DNA of 64,000 nucleotides from Bacteroidota bacterium (GCA_026391355.1 JAPLDH010000023.1:16739-80738), one strand, 5' to 3'. Numbered from the stretch's first letter, positions 8,629 to 18,400 are shown. Made by a program: numbers and translations. Notes: generated from the sequence alone by a model not told the origin.

Positions 8629-8856
8629 ATGAAACCAAAAGATAAACCGAATCAGGGAATGTACGATGCTTGGCATGATGACCCCTCAAATTGGAAGTTG
8701 GGCATCTTCTATTTTAATAAGCTGGACAAACGAGTTTTCATGCCTAAAAGAATTATGGGTTTTGGGTGGACAGTAAACTTTGCACATCCATATTCGTATC
8801 TGACCATGTTGGGATTGATCATCATACTTATTCTATTCGGGTTCTATTTGCATTGA
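8629..8856 (+). CDS. DUF5808 family small membrane protein
   Basis: A 75-residue protein starting at MKPKDKPNQGMYDAWHDD. Its core, DPSNWKLGIFYFNKLDKRVFMP followed by GFGWTVNFAHP, is the hallmark of DUF5808 proteins; one membrane helix lies at the C terminus (TMLGLIIILILFGFYL). The function of the family is unknown. The ATG at 8629 was preferred over an upstream in-frame ATG because it begins right at the conserved region and lies outside the preceding gene. Confidence 0.7.
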   Translation: MKPKDKPNQGMYDAWHDDPSNWKLGIFYFNKLDKRVFMPKRIMGFGWTVNFAHPYSYLTMLGLIIILILFGFYLH

Positions 8857-8928
8857 TAACCAGTTAATAATTAATGGAAGCATGGGAATTACCTTTACAC
8901 ATGTTAACCGAAAAATAGTGAGAATAAA

Positions 8929-9450
8929 ATGAAAGTAGATGTAGAATATCTGGAATTTATGTGGTCGATGCGGCACTTCTTAATAACGTGCGGTGACATA
9001 GAGGGGAAATCAAACATAATTGCAGTCAGTTTTTGTATGCCCATATCAAAAGAGCCCCCACTTATTGCTTGTGCCATTGGGAAAAAGTCTTGTTCGTCCG
9101 AACTGATTAAGAACAGCAAAGAGTTTATTGTCAATGTTCCGCTTGTGGAGCTAAAACCGCAAATATATTATTGCGGGTACCATTCGGGATATCAAGTGGA
9201 TAAATTTAAAGAAACGGGATTAACACCCCAACCAGCACGAAAAGTGAAAGCCCCTGTTATTGACGAGTGTATGGCTCATATGGAATGTAAGGTCACTCAA
9301 ATAATTGAAACAGGCGATAAAAACCTGTTCATAGGTGAGGTTGTAGAAGCGTATGCGGAAGAAACTCTTGCAAAGGGAGAAAGAAAAACCGAATATGCAC
9401 AAGGTGATTTCCCACGGAAAGTATACGGTACAAGATTTAAAACGCAATAG
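8929..9450 (+). CDS. Flavin reductase family protein (FMN-binding split barrel)
   Basis: A 173-residue protein matching flavin reductase-like enzymes: RHFLITCGDIEGKSNIIAVS near the N terminus is the 'P-x-x-x-x-T-x-x-x-x-g' strand region where FMN binds, and ELIKNSKEFIVNVP is the conserved 'i-x-x-s-x-x-f-x-v-n-i-p' segment. Such proteins reduce or bind FMN in the cytoplasm and may partner monooxygenases, but no monooxygenase gene is nearby. It stands alone, with noncoding hairpins downstream. Confidence 0.8.
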   Translation: MKVDVEYLEFMWSMRHFLITCGDIEGKSNIIAVSFCMPISKEPPLIACAIGKKSCSSELIKNSKEFIVNVPLVELKPQIYYCGYHSGYQVDKFKETGLTPQPARKVKAPVIDECMAHMECKVTQIIETGDKNLFIGEVVEAYAEETLAKGERKTEYAQGDFPRKVYGTRFKTQ

Positions 9451-9471
9451 TTCACAATGGTTTGGGAGTGT

Positions 9472-9503
9472 TTGCGGTTCTTCATATTGACAATCAACCG
9501 CAA
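9472..9503. repeat. Perfect 8-bp hairpin downstream of the flavin reductase gene
   Basis: TTGCGGTT (9472-9479) and AACCGCAA (9496-9503) pair perfectly around a 16-base loop, 21 bases after the stop codon. There is no T-run, so a terminator role is doubtful. The following 180 bases to 9687 contain no gene. Confidence 0.4.
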
Positions 9504-9687
9504 TGGCAGGGCAGAATCGAAAAACTCACCATAATTGAAATAACATGAACGAGAGAAAAGGCATATGGTTCGTTTTATACCATTGTTCGACACCCTTGAA
9601 ATTCATGCAAAAGCGGCTGTTGCCTTTGCCCTTTCTACAGAAAAAAGTTAATGAAAATTCATCGGATAAAACTGAGGATTATAAAAA

Positions 9688-10506
9688 ATGAGTAATAAAA
9701 ACATTCCATTTCAAACCATAAATTGGTCAGACATTACTAAAACAGAGCACAAAGGCGAAACAGGAATTTCATATTGGCAGACGACTCAATTTGAAGGACT
9801 ACGGATTAGAATAGTTGAATATTCCAAGGGTTATGTCGCTGATCATTGGTGTCAGAAAGGACATATTGTGCATTGTTTGGAAGGAGATTTTGTGAGCGAA
9901 CTCAAAGATGGTAGCAAATTTATTTTAACAAAAGGGATGACCTATGTGGTTTCCGATGAATTAAGTTCGCATCGTTCAGTTGCAGAAAACGGAGTAAAAT
10001 TATTGATTGTTGATGGGGATTTTTTGAAATTTATTAACCTTAAAACTACAAACATGAATCACAATAAAATTATTCCCAGCCTTTGGTTTAGCAATGATGG
10101 TGGCAACATTTCAAAAGTTGTTGATTATTACAAAACTATTTTTGGCAGCGATTTTGAAAAAGGAGACATAGTGCCTCTTGGCGAGACACCCAGTGGAAAT
10201 ACTGAAATTTGTGAAGTGAAAATTTTTGGACAAAAGTATTCGTTGATGAGTACTGAAAAAGAACATCATCCATTTAATGACGCATTAGCGTTGACTATCA
10301 ATTGTGAAGACCAAAAAGAGATTGATAAATTTTGGAATTATTTCACCCACGATGGTGAAGAATCACAATGTGGCTGGTGTATAGATAAATATGGACTTCG
10401 CTGGCAAGTGTTGCCTGAGAATTTTGGTGAACTGATGAGTAAACCCAATTCATGGGAAGTAATGATGTCGCAGAAGAAGATTGTGATTGAGGAATATTTA
10501 AAATAA
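9688..10506 (+). CDS. Cupin (DHCW type) fused to a PhnB-like VOC domain
   Basis: A 272-residue protein with two domains. Residues 1-115 are a DHCW-motif cupin: VADHWCQKGHIVHCLEGDF and GMTYVVSDELSSHRS are the two cupin motifs. Residues 125-272 are a PhnB or 3-demethylubiquinone-methyltransferase-like VOC domain (IIPSLWFSNDGGNISKVVDYYKTIF, CGWCIDKYGLRWQVLP). The two are normally separate genes; here the frame is continuous with an internal Met (MNHNKIIPS) where a stand-alone VOC protein would begin. Likely a cytoplasmic small-molecule-binding or metal-dependent protein; the substrate is unknown. Confidence 0.75.
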   Translation: MSNKNIPFQTINWSDITKTEHKGETGISYWQTTQFEGLRIRIVEYSKGYVADHWCQKGHIVHCLEGDFVSELKDGSKFILTKGMTYVVSDELSSHRSVAENGVKLLIVDGDFLKFINLKTTNMNHNKIIPSLWFSNDGGNISKVVDYYKTIFGSDFEKGDIVPLGETPSGNTEICEVKIFGQKYSLMSTEKEHHPFNDALALTINCEDQKEIDKFWNYFTHDGEESQCGWCIDKYGLRWQVLPENFGELMSKPNSWEVMMSQKKIVIEEYLK

Positions 10507-10515
10507 ACAACAAAC

Positions 10516-10630
10516 CGCCAGTAACGGCTCATACCCAATTCGGGTTTCAGAGGTAGGCAAGGCTTGTATCGTGTGATACAGACGTACCCACGCAATCTTG
10601 CACTGGGCATAGCCGCAGCCGTTAACGGTC
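10516..10630. repeat. Long imperfect hairpin between cassette-like genes
   Basis: About 115 bases form an imperfect palindrome. Outer arms: AGTAACGGCTCATACCCA on the left and TGGGCATAGCCG...GTTAACGGTC on the right. Centre: GTATC-gtgt-GATAC (10566-10579). It starts 10 bases after one gene stop and ends 80 bases before the next start. Size and shape resemble integron attC sites, but the ends do not match the RYYYAAC/GTTRRRY core sequences. Confidence 0.45.
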
Positions 10631-10709
10631 ATTGTATCGGAATTCAAAGCAGACACACAACTAATAGTAAAAATATGAAGGTCTTGTAAGTAAATTAAAA
10701 TAATACACC

Positions 10710-11303
10710 ATGGCAAAGAGAGAAAAAAATCCTAATGTTGATTTTTATTTTAGTAAAGCCAAAAAGTGGCAGGAAGAGGTTGAGAAATTGAGAATAATAA
10801 TTCTTGACTGTGAGTTGACCGAAGAATTGAAGTGGGGTTGTCCATGTTACACGTTTCAAAATAATAACGTAGTTTTAATACATGGATTTAAAGAATACTG
10901 TGCGCTTTTGTTTTTCAAAGGTGCATTATTACATGATGTCAAAGGCATTCTAATAAAGCAAACGGAAAATGTGCAGGCGTCACGACAAATTCGGTTCACC
11001 AATGTTCGAGAAATAGATAAGTTGGCACCCATCTTGAAAGCCTATATTCATGAAGCCATCGAAGTTGAAAAAGCGGGTTTGAAAGTGGAATTGAAAAAAA
11101 CCTCTGAATATACCATTCCTGAAGAATTTCAAAATAAATTAGATGAAACACCTGACTTGAAAACTGCCTTCGAGGCATTAACACCTGGACGACAAAGAGC
11201 ATATATTTTTTATTTTTCTCAACCAAAACAATCCAGAACTCGGGAGTCAAGAATTGAAAAATGTATGCAACTAATTCTCAATGGAAAAGGATTAAATGAT
11301 TAA
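10710..11303 (+). CDS. YdeI/OmpD-associated family protein
   Basis: A 197-residue protein. The N-terminal half is a DUF1801-type domain (WQEEVEKLRIIILDCELTEELKWGCPCYTF, then GFKEYCALLFFKG). The C-terminal signature LTPGRQRAYIFYFSQPKQS-RTRESRIEKC is characteristic of YdeI family proteins, which have been linked to stress and antimicrobial-peptide tolerance in some bacteria. Cytoplasmic; no neighbour gives a specific role. The stop codon overlaps the end of an SRPBCC fragment on the opposite strand. Confidence 0.8.
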   Translation: MAKREKNPNVDFYFSKAKKWQEEVEKLRIIILDCELTEELKWGCPCYTFQNNNVVLIHGFKEYCALLFFKGALLHDVKGILIKQTENVQASRQIRFTNVREIDKLAPILKAYIHEAIEVEKAGLKVELKKTSEYTIPEEFQNKLDETPDLKTAFEALTPGRQRAYIFYFSQPKQSRTRESRIEKCMQLILNGKGLND

Positions 11304-11399
11304 TAACCACCATTTTGAAAGCCCTTCTTGGGTCGTTATTGCTTTGAAGACGGTTTCAAGCGTTGCTTTGATGAGTATTTGGTGATAGCTGGTTTGCAT
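11292..11399 (-). pseudogene. Truncated SRPBCC/AHSA1 family gene (5' fragment)
   Basis: The 35-codon frame MQTSYHQILIKATLETVF followed by KAITTQEGLSKWW is the typical beginning of an SRPBCC (AHSA1, START-like) protein, which normally runs to about 140-160 residues. After SKWW the frame gives LLII and stops inside the last codons of the convergent ydeI-like gene. The gene was therefore cut by a junction near 11300, most likely when the ydeI-like segment was joined here. Confidence 0.65.
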
Positions 11400-11416
11400 A
11401 AATTCCAAATTAAAAT

Positions 11417-12157
11417 TTATGGCATTATGAATTTCCCAAAGAAAGTAAGCCAAAGGAGATAACCGCTTACCCCACCCACTAATCCAGCCAGAATAAATGT
11501 AAGTCTTTGTTTTTGAGGGATGAATTTGAATATTACAAAGGCAAGAACGATCAAAGCTATTGAAGCGGTAATAATTGAAATTGACCACCTTGGAAAATTC
11601 AAATATCCCGCAAGGATAAATTCATCGCTATGTGATCTAATTGATCCATGAAGCATTAAATTGGTAACCCCCACGAAGAAATTTGCCGCCTGTCGAAGCC
11701 AGAACAATGTGACAAAAATCAATACCCATAGGAAGAAAGGCAATTTTTGAGATGAAAAGTATCGCCTTCGTAAGAAAAACAGGAGAATTAACCCGATAGT
11801 TCCTGTGAGCATTGTTTGCATGGCTCCACCGAGTGTGATCCAGAAACTGTCATGTTGCCGTTTCAACAACAAACTATCCCACTTTTCTTGATCAGGGAAC
11901 GTTTGTTTCGCTTTGATCTGTTTTTTGTTGAGTTGCCAATGAGATTTGATGAAGGCTTCATCGTTTGTGTCTTTCAAAAAGAAATATGTGGATTTGTAAT
12001 TGATTCCTGCTTCATATCCAAGGCATCTGGCAACTACATAATGTCCAGACTCATGTGAGACCGTTCCAATGATTGTGAAGGCAATAAAACCGATTGCCAG
12101 TAACACGAATAACCCAAAGTCAAAGTTTAGGGTCAGCAGTTTTGTGAGGATTTTCAT
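11417..12157 (-). CDS. M50-like membrane metalloprotease
   Basis: A 246-residue membrane protein. After a first helix (FGLFVLLAIGFIAFTIIGTV) comes SHESGHYVVARCLG at about residues 35-48, an HExxH zinc motif placed within a membrane segment as in site-2 protease/M50 enzymes. Four or five further hydrophobic segments follow (TMLTGTIGLILLFFL, FFLWVLIFVTLFWL, ISIITASIALIVLAFVIF). A second conserved aspartate motif (NxxPxxxxDG) was not recognised, so it may be a divergent or inactive member. It stands alone; the substrate is unknown. Confidence 0.6.
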   Translation of the reverse strand: MKILTKLLTLNFDFGLFVLLAIGFIAFTIIGTVSHESGHYVVARCLGYEAGINYKSTYFFLKDTNDEAFIKSHWQLNKKQIKAKQTFPDQEKWDSLLLKRQHDSFWITLGGAMQTMLTGTIGLILLFFLRRRYFSSQKLPFFLWVLIFVTLFWLRQAANFFVGVTNLMLHGSIRSHSDEFILAGYLNFPRWSISIITASIALIVLAFVIFKFIPQKQRLTFILAGLVGGVSGYLLWLTFFGKFIMP

Positions 12158-12231
12158 GTCACATAAAAGTTTTGCATTTCATTGATTACAAAACCTACAT
12201 CGGATGAGCTTTCGTTTGATTTTCGTTCATT

Positions 12232-13056
12232 TTATTCACATTTCCAAGTCCTTATGTATTGCAAATCATCAATCGAGGCAATATTCTCATTTGTAAGTTT
12301 AATCCAGCGACCAGAAAGATTATTGTACAATGATGTTAACTCGAAATGAGATAATGCAATACCCATATCAATATCGTGTAATCCTCTTGCCTCGTATTTT
12401 TTACTTATTGGTTTTTTAAAAAAATGAAATTCGTTATTAACGTCATCAAAAAACACTCTCCAAGGTTGAGTATTTCCTGAGGACGGAGCTAATCTTACCA
12501 TCTCTAACGAATCAGAATATTTCTTCACATACTCTGGGCTAAGAGGTGTTTTCAATTTGTAATTGAAAAACATTTTCTCCCAACTTTGCCGTTTTGAAGC
12601 GTTAACCAAGAATCTTACATATTTGTCTAAATATGACTGTTTATCTTCAGAATATCCTATAATTATTATAGATGGTATTTCAGAGCCATTTTCAATGAGT
12701 GCTTCATTAAAATAAGTTTTATCAAAATATCCCACCCAACAAGTTGATATGTTTATTTCAGTGGCTTTTAATACCACCTTTTCCATCAAATATCCATAAT
12801 TCACTCTTGAATCTATTGAAGACTTTGATGTGCCCAGAATATAGGTATGCTGTCCTTTAATCATTCCATAATCAAGTTTCATTTGCTTGTCAGCATCGGT
12901 TTTTCCGATGATTCTGAAATTTATAACCTCATTTTCTAAACCTGTATTATTTTCAACGATGTAGCTTTCGAGGTCTTTCTTATCATCAGGTTTCAATGCG
13001 GCTGGAGTGAAAGTCCTGCATGATTTTCGCTTTTTGATGGTCTCAATAATGTTCAT
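12232..13056 (-). CDS. Nitroreductase family protein (TM1586-like)
   Basis: About 274 residues from the ATG at 13056; an ATG 21 bases earlier begins with a lysine-rich leader and is less likely. MNIIETIKKRKSCRTFTP is the FMN-binding N terminus of nitroreductases, and VRLAPSSGNTQPWRVFFDD is the second-half 'APSSGNxQPW' signature. The internal repeat of nitroreductase-like halves and the length fit the TM1586-type putative nitroreductase subfamily. Expected to be a flavin-dependent cytoplasmic oxidoreductase with unknown substrate. Confidence 0.75.
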   Translation of the reverse strand: MNIIETIKKRKSCRTFTPAALKPDDKKDLESYIVENNTGLENEVINFRIIGKTDADKQMKLDYGMIKGQHTYILGTSKSSIDSRVNYGYLMEKVVLKATEINISTCWVGYFDKTYFNEALIENGSEIPSIIIIGYSEDKQSYLDKYVRFLVNASKRQSWEKMFFNYKLKTPLSPEYVKKYSDSLEMVRLAPSSGNTQPWRVFFDDVNNEFHFFKKPISKKYEARGLHDIDMGIALSHFELTSLYNNLSGRWIKLTNENIASIDDLQYIRTWKCE

Positions 13057-13274
13057 ATTCCGTTTTTTAGTTTTCAATCATGTGGTAAATTAATTATTAG
13101 TCTATATCCGGTCTTTTTCCCTACCAATCGGGCAAACGGCAATACATATCCCGCAGATTCTTTTATCTATTTTTAAGAGAGTTCTCCCGAATTTACTGCA
13201 TTTCTCTCGGCATTAAAAAGCATAAACAGCAATAAGATTCGGTATTGCGTGCTTATCAGTTTTATTGTTAAGTT

Positions 13275-13673
13275 TTAACCAATTTTTTTACCTGCCGTTG
13301 CTCCAGGTTTGAGAGAATGAATCTCATCAATATGAATTACAACAACACCAAAGGGTTTAGGCATCCCTATTTTTGCAGACATTGCAACTGCCTGCTCATA
13401 TAACTCTCCACTTTCCTGTAATGAAGGGTTCCCAATAAATCTGTATCCATCTAAAATCTCACGGTTGACAATAGAAATTGCAACTTTTGAACCTCGTTTA
13501 ATATTTTCATAGGTCGCACCGCCAGTCCCTTCAGTGAAAATGAGTGAATCATCAGATAATACACGGGTTGACCGCTTTGGTGCTACATTGGGTGTTCCAT
13601 CAGCATTTACTGTTCCGACAAAACATTGCTGTGTTGCAATCATGTCCTTCATTTCTTGTGTCAGTGTTGCCAT
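13275..13673 (-). CDS. Pyridoxamine 5'-phosphate oxidase-like FMN-binding protein
   Basis: A 132-residue split-barrel protein: MATLTQEMKDMIATQQCFVGTVNADGTPNVAPKRSTRVLSDD gives the classic 'a-T-v-n-x-D-G-x-P-n-v-a-P' strand, and KVAISIVNREILDGYRFIGN is the conserved 'v-a-l-x-v...-g-y-r-i-x-G' segment. Members bind FMN or F420-like cofactors; the short length and lack of the PNPOx C terminus argue against true pyridoxine oxidase. It stands alone between two gaps of about 200 and 125 bases with no other gene. Confidence 0.8.
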   Translation of the reverse strand: MATLTQEMKDMIATQQCFVGTVNADGTPNVAPKRSTRVLSDDSLIFTEGTGGATYENIKRGSKVAISIVNREILDGYRFIGNPSLQESGELYEQAVAMSAKIGMPKPFGVVVIHIDEIHSLKPGATAGKKIG

Positions 13674-13798
13674 TTCTGTGGGTTTAATGTTTATGTAATT
13701 ATTTGATCATTTTTTTTCACGATATATCTCTTTCTCATGAAATGCAAAACTTATTGATTCAACTGACACTGATTCCATCATAAAGAGACATGATGGAA

Positions 13799-14005
13799 CT
13801 ATTTGACCTTAACCTTAGTCTTTATTTGGGCAACAAATTCCTTCGCTGGCTTAAATGCAGGTATGTTGTGGGCAGGAATCTTCACGGTTGTGTTTTTTGA
13901 GATGTTCCTTCCAGTCTTCTCTGCACGTTTTTTTAATAAAAACGTGCCAAAGCCTCTCAAATAGATGTTTTCACCTTTTATCATGCTGGACTTAATGGTG
14001 ACCAA
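13799..14005 (-). pseudogene. HU/IHF-type DNA-binding protein lacking a normal N terminus
   Basis: The C-terminal two thirds of an HU protein are clear: GENIYLRGFGTFLLKKRAEK followed by GRNISKNTT and IPAHNIPAFKPAKEF, the DNA-binding arm and core. The usual first 25-30 residues (MTKADLVxxI...) are not recognisable. The frame is open further upstream to a stop at 14087, but has no ATG before a TTG at 14005 or an internal ATG at 13984. It is either a 5'-decayed gene or one starting at TTG; decay seems more likely. Confidence 0.6.
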
Positions 14006-14075
14006 TTTGAAATTATCGATGGTTCTTATGCGGATTTTACTATTGACCAGATTGGTATACTTCTGTTCCTTTAAT

Positions 14076-14696
14076 CTAATTCTGATTTATTTTGGGATAA
14101 AGTTTTTTCCAGTTATGTTCCCAGATTTGTTTACTCTTCATTAATGCTTGGTTTGAAAACATCATAATTCGTGCTTTCCTCCCGCTTGGTAATATAGTTT
14201 CCATTTCATTTTTCCATTGTTCACGGGGTTTTTCATAATTAAACCTTAGTATTGTATTTCCTCTTAAATATGCCGTATCATAAACTCTTATTTTTGTTTT
14301 TAGGTATTCTAATACAAGAGAATATTCATTAGGTTCCTTTTCTTTATAAAATGTAATCTGCAAATATTGAGATTCCTTTTCTATACAATAGGTTTTATAA
14401 GAAATGACCCTTTCATTGAAAGATGTGTCCACATTTTTATAAATAGCATATTTCCCAATATTTTTATTTGTATCTATTCGAATTACTTTCCCTTCATCGA
14501 AATATTTAACCTTATTTGAACTCATCCATATCCCTTCAATAGGATTAAGTTTGTATTTTCTTGTATTAAAATAGTGTTCCCATTCTTTGACGGTCTTGAA
14601 AGTTTGTGGGTAACTGGATTGAAGAGATAACATCATAAAGACAAAAAAAACAATGATGATGAAAATACTTTTAGACAATTTGAATATTCCTTCCAT
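14076..14696 (-). CDS. Secreted or membrane-anchored protein of unknown function
   Basis: A 206-residue protein with a strong N-terminal hydrophobic segment (LSKSIFIIIVFFVFMMLSL) followed by QSSYPQTF, consistent with a signal peptide. The mature part (YKLNPIEGIWMSSNKVKYF, KNIGKYAIYKN) reads like the lipocalin-like 'G-x-W-x-x' beta-barrel proteins common in Bacteroidota exported proteins, but no family was confidently recognised. It stands alone between the HU fragment and the restriction locus, and its base composition is very AT-rich. Confidence 0.6.
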   Translation of the reverse strand: MEGIFKLSKSIFIIIVFFVFMMLSLQSSYPQTFKTVKEWEHYFNTRKYKLNPIEGIWMSSNKVKYFDEGKVIRIDTNKNIGKYAIYKNVDTSFNERVISYKTYCIEKESQYLQITFYKEKEPNEYSLVLEYLKTKIRVYDTAYLRGNTILRFNYEKPREQWKNEMETILPSGRKARIMMFSNQALMKSKQIWEHNWKKLYPKINQN

Positions 14697-14768
14697 AGAT
14701 TGAATTTGAGTTGTTTCTGACTTAGTTAACCTTTTATTACTTACAAAAAATATTCGCTTAATCTTTAT

Positions 14769-15458
14769 TTACATTCTCATCCCTCTCATCTTATCATCCA
14801 ACTCCTTCCAATTCCTCAAATACTTACCGACTTCCGCCCAGAAAACCTTTGAGTGATCCTTATACTTCACATGGCATAGTTCATGAACAATCAGGTAGTC
14901 GATCAGTGAAAAGGGCAGTTTTATAGCCTCAGCATTGATGACAATATTATTTCGTGGCGTGCAGCTTCCCCATCGTTTGCTCTGTTTTCGAAAGTGTAGC
15001 AATGCATATTCTGTCCCCATCTTCTTTGACAATTGTTCCACTCTGGGGGTGATCTTTTCGGCTGCTTTCTCTCGGAAGAACTCATCCAAAGCATGCTGAA
15101 TATCAATCTGAGTATTCTTCCCACCGGTTGTGATCTTGAATCTGGAATGATTGAATTCAATCTTTGTTTCCGAAATGCTGTCGTTGTAATAAACCTCAGT
15201 GTAATATTTCTTTCCGAGATACAGGATTCTTGAACCTGTCACGATATCACCTTCTTTGACAGATTCCACCAGATTTAGTTTATCCAAAATCCAGCGGGCT
15301 TTCTTCAGTAGGTATTTTTTTGCCTGATCCTCAGAGATGGGTGCTCCTTTTAGAATCACTCCATGATTCTTTTCTACCACGATATAATGCGATTTCAGCC
15401 CGTTTCGCTCCTGAATCGAGTATTGTATCGTCCTATCACCATATTTCACTTCAGGCAT
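14769..15458 (-). CDS. YgjP-type (DUF45) metallopeptidase of the restriction locus
   Basis: A 229-residue cytoplasmic zincin. VHELCHVKYKDHSKVFWAEV carries HExxH at residues 192-196, with the family's third ligand region H202 and the downstream W. FRKQSKRWGSCTPRNNIVIN is the conserved 'W-G-S-C-s-x-x-x-x-i-x-x-N' block of YgjP/M48-like proteins. These genes very often accompany type I restriction systems. Here the start overlaps the end of hsdR by 8 bases, so it belongs to the same operon. The exact role is unknown; protein quality control of the complex is a common suggestion. Confidence 0.85.
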   Translation of the reverse strand: MPEVKYGDRTIQYSIQERNGLKSHYIVVEKNHGVILKGAPISEDQAKKYLLKKARWILDKLNLVESVKEGDIVTGSRILYLGKKYYTEVYYNDSISETKIEFNHSRFKITTGGKNTQIDIQHALDEFFREKAAEKITPRVEQLSKKMGTEYALLHFRKQSKRWGSCTPRNNIVINAEAIKLPFSLIDYLIVHELCHVKYKDHSKVFWAEVGKYLRNWKELDDKMRGMRM

Positions 15459-18400
15459 GTTTATTCTTTGCTATAAGTTCAACCAACTCCTTTGCTTTCT
15501 GGCGGGCATCCACCCGCTCCATTTTTGTCTGCAAGACTTTGATGATCTTGTTTTCCATGTCTTTTCGCACCGTTCCTTTATCTTGCCAGCCTACAATGGT
15601 CATTTCATCATCAATTGCTTCATAAATTTTTCTGGTAGCATCATCCGCTTTATCTTCAAAGATGGTTTTCATGGTATTAAAGACCACAATCTGGTCATCA
15701 GTCTCAAACCCTTTTTCTTTTCCTTCTTTATTTTCATTGATGATGATATCCTGTATCTCGGCAAATGCTTCCAGCAGTTTGAGCTGGGTGATCCGATCTT
15801 CTTCACGTGCCTTGATAAGTTCTTCAAGCCGTTGGGCGAGGGGTTTGAAGAAATCAGGATTCCGATCCAATCCGACTTTGATGATATGCTTAAGGTTGTT
15901 GCGCATCTTCAGTTCCTTCGTGGCTGGAGAGGCATTAAGGATTTCTTGCCGAAACTTATCCTTGTCAATTATTGAGATGGGTTCCTGAAGCAGATTATCA
16001 ACTCCCGTTGCCTTCAGATGTTCATCGACCATTAGCTGGAGCTTCAGGCTTTCATCTCTTGTGATCTTCAGCTCTTCATCATCGGGATAGGCATTTCTTG
16101 CCCTGATCCTGATCTCATTGAACAGCTTAAAATCGGATTCATATTTTCTGGCAGCCACATTGGGAAGAACAATGGCTATAGATTTATTAAAGTTCCTGAG
16201 AAGTTCTTTGAATTCATCCCTGATATTGACGGGCTCAATGTATCGGATAGCTTCATCGATGAACTTATTCCGCTCATATTGGCGATCAATGCCGAGTGGT
16301 TTAAAGAAATTGACCAGTTTATTGTGGTTCATCTCAAGCCGTGGCAGCTCCTCGGCGAGGTTCTTCATGATATCAGATGCCTTCAGATCACCAGAGAAGA
16401 TTTCCAAGGCTTGAATCAGAAATGCCGTGATCCCAAAATAATCAACAATGAACCCCGCCTTTTTACCCTCTCTTGATCGGTTGACCCTTGCAATGGCTTG
16501 CAGAAGGCTATGTTCCCTGAGTGGCTTATCAAGGTATAGGCATGAGGCAATCGGAACATCATAACCAGTGAGAAGCATATCCGACACGATCAGGATGGCA
16601 GTGTTATCGAATCTTATTTTACCTGATAGCTCTTTGTCAGCTTCGTTTCCAAAGGGCAATTTGAAATTTTCGATGGTATCCTTTATATCTTCATTGAGTA
16701 CTGCAAGAATTGGTTTCTTATCCCCATGAGTCTTATTATAATCAAGTGCTTCGTAAACCTCTCTGGCTATGAAATCTGATTTAGGTGAGCCCAGACTGAT
16801 CACTACTTTAGTGCTCAGGTTATGAACTCCCTGTGATTTCAGCCTTTCAAATGTTTCTTTGTACTTCAGAGCCATCGGTCTGCCATCACAAACAATCATT
16901 GCTTTATGACCGTCAGGGAGGATTTTGCTGGTGTAATTGTCGATGATATGGCAGGAAATGACTTCAATCCTCTCGGTAGAAAGCTGGTATTTATTAAGGG
17001 CTTCGTTTTTTAGCTTATCCTTTTTCTCCTCGGAAAGGTGCCCGAACTCTTCTTCAAATTGTTTATCCAGTTCTTCCTTTTTAACGTCCAGTCGGGCGAT
17101 ACCTTCATCGTACAACAACTCAACCGTGGCTCCATCTGCAACTGATTCCTTGATGGTATAAACATCAATGTAAGAACCGCCATAGAATTCACCCAAAGTT
17201 GATTTTTCTTCCTTTGAAATGGGAGTGCCTGTAAATGCAAGAAATTTAGCTTTTGGTAGGACAGTTCTCATAAATGCTGCCAGAAATCCATATTGACTTC
17301 GATGTGCTTCATCCACCATCACATACAAATTTTCTTTAGTGGATAGCTCTTCCAGATGAATCTCATCTCTTTTAATTTCAACCCATTTGCCTTCTTGCAG
17401 AATCTTGGTGATCTTGGTCAGAACTCCATCCTTGATGATTTTCTCAATGAGTTGGTTTCGGGTTTCTTCCTGTTCCGTCAGGTCAGTGGATATTGAGGAT
17501 TCTTTATCAGGTTCCTGAAATTTTTGAAGAGTAGTGGTAATAATTCCACCGTAATCATTTTTGAGCAGCTTTTCCAAATGAACTACTGATGATGCCTGAT
17601 TGACATTTTTAAAACCGCAGTTGATGAAAGTATTGGTAATTTGCCTATCTAAATCAATCCTGTCAGTCATTATGATGACAGTTGGATTTTTAAAGCCAAA
17701 CTCTTCCGCCTGAAGTTTACGGGTGATATAAGCCATGGTCAGGCTCTTTCCACTACCCTGAGTGTGCCAGATCACACCACCCTGATTGTGTTCCTGAAAC
17801 TTTTTGATGGCATTGTTGGTTGCCCTGATCTGGGGATATCGTGGGAGTTTCTTGATGGTTCTCCCTTCATCCAGTTCATAGATCACAAAATGACGGATCA
17901 GGTCGAGAAGGTTCTCCTTTTTGAAGAGGTTGTAGATCAGGATGTCCTGGTCAGTGGGTTTTTCACCTAATAGCGCTGCCAGATCAGTAATATCTTTTGA
18001 TCTGTAAAAAGAATAATGGGGTTTCCCGGCGTCAATGGCTCCATATCGTCCACCAACTTTAAAAATGCCGGCACAAATCTGGTTGTACCAGCAGAGTTTT
18101 TCGGAGTTTTGTTGATAGTATTTGAGGTCTTCGAATGCTTTATCAAAGGCACTCAGCGAATTGGGTGATTTACATTCGATGACGGCAATGGGAATTCCAT
18201 TTATGAAAACGGTGAGGTCGGGAATGGAGTTCATCAATCTTCCGTGGAATTTCATTTGGTTGACCACCAGAAAATCGTTGTTTTCAGGATTTTTGTAATC
18301 AATGAAAGAAATGGATTTATACTCTTCTTTGCCGCTAATAACCTGTTTAACCGGGAAAATGGCTCCCCTGATCAGTTCCCAAGCCTTTTGGTTGGATTCC

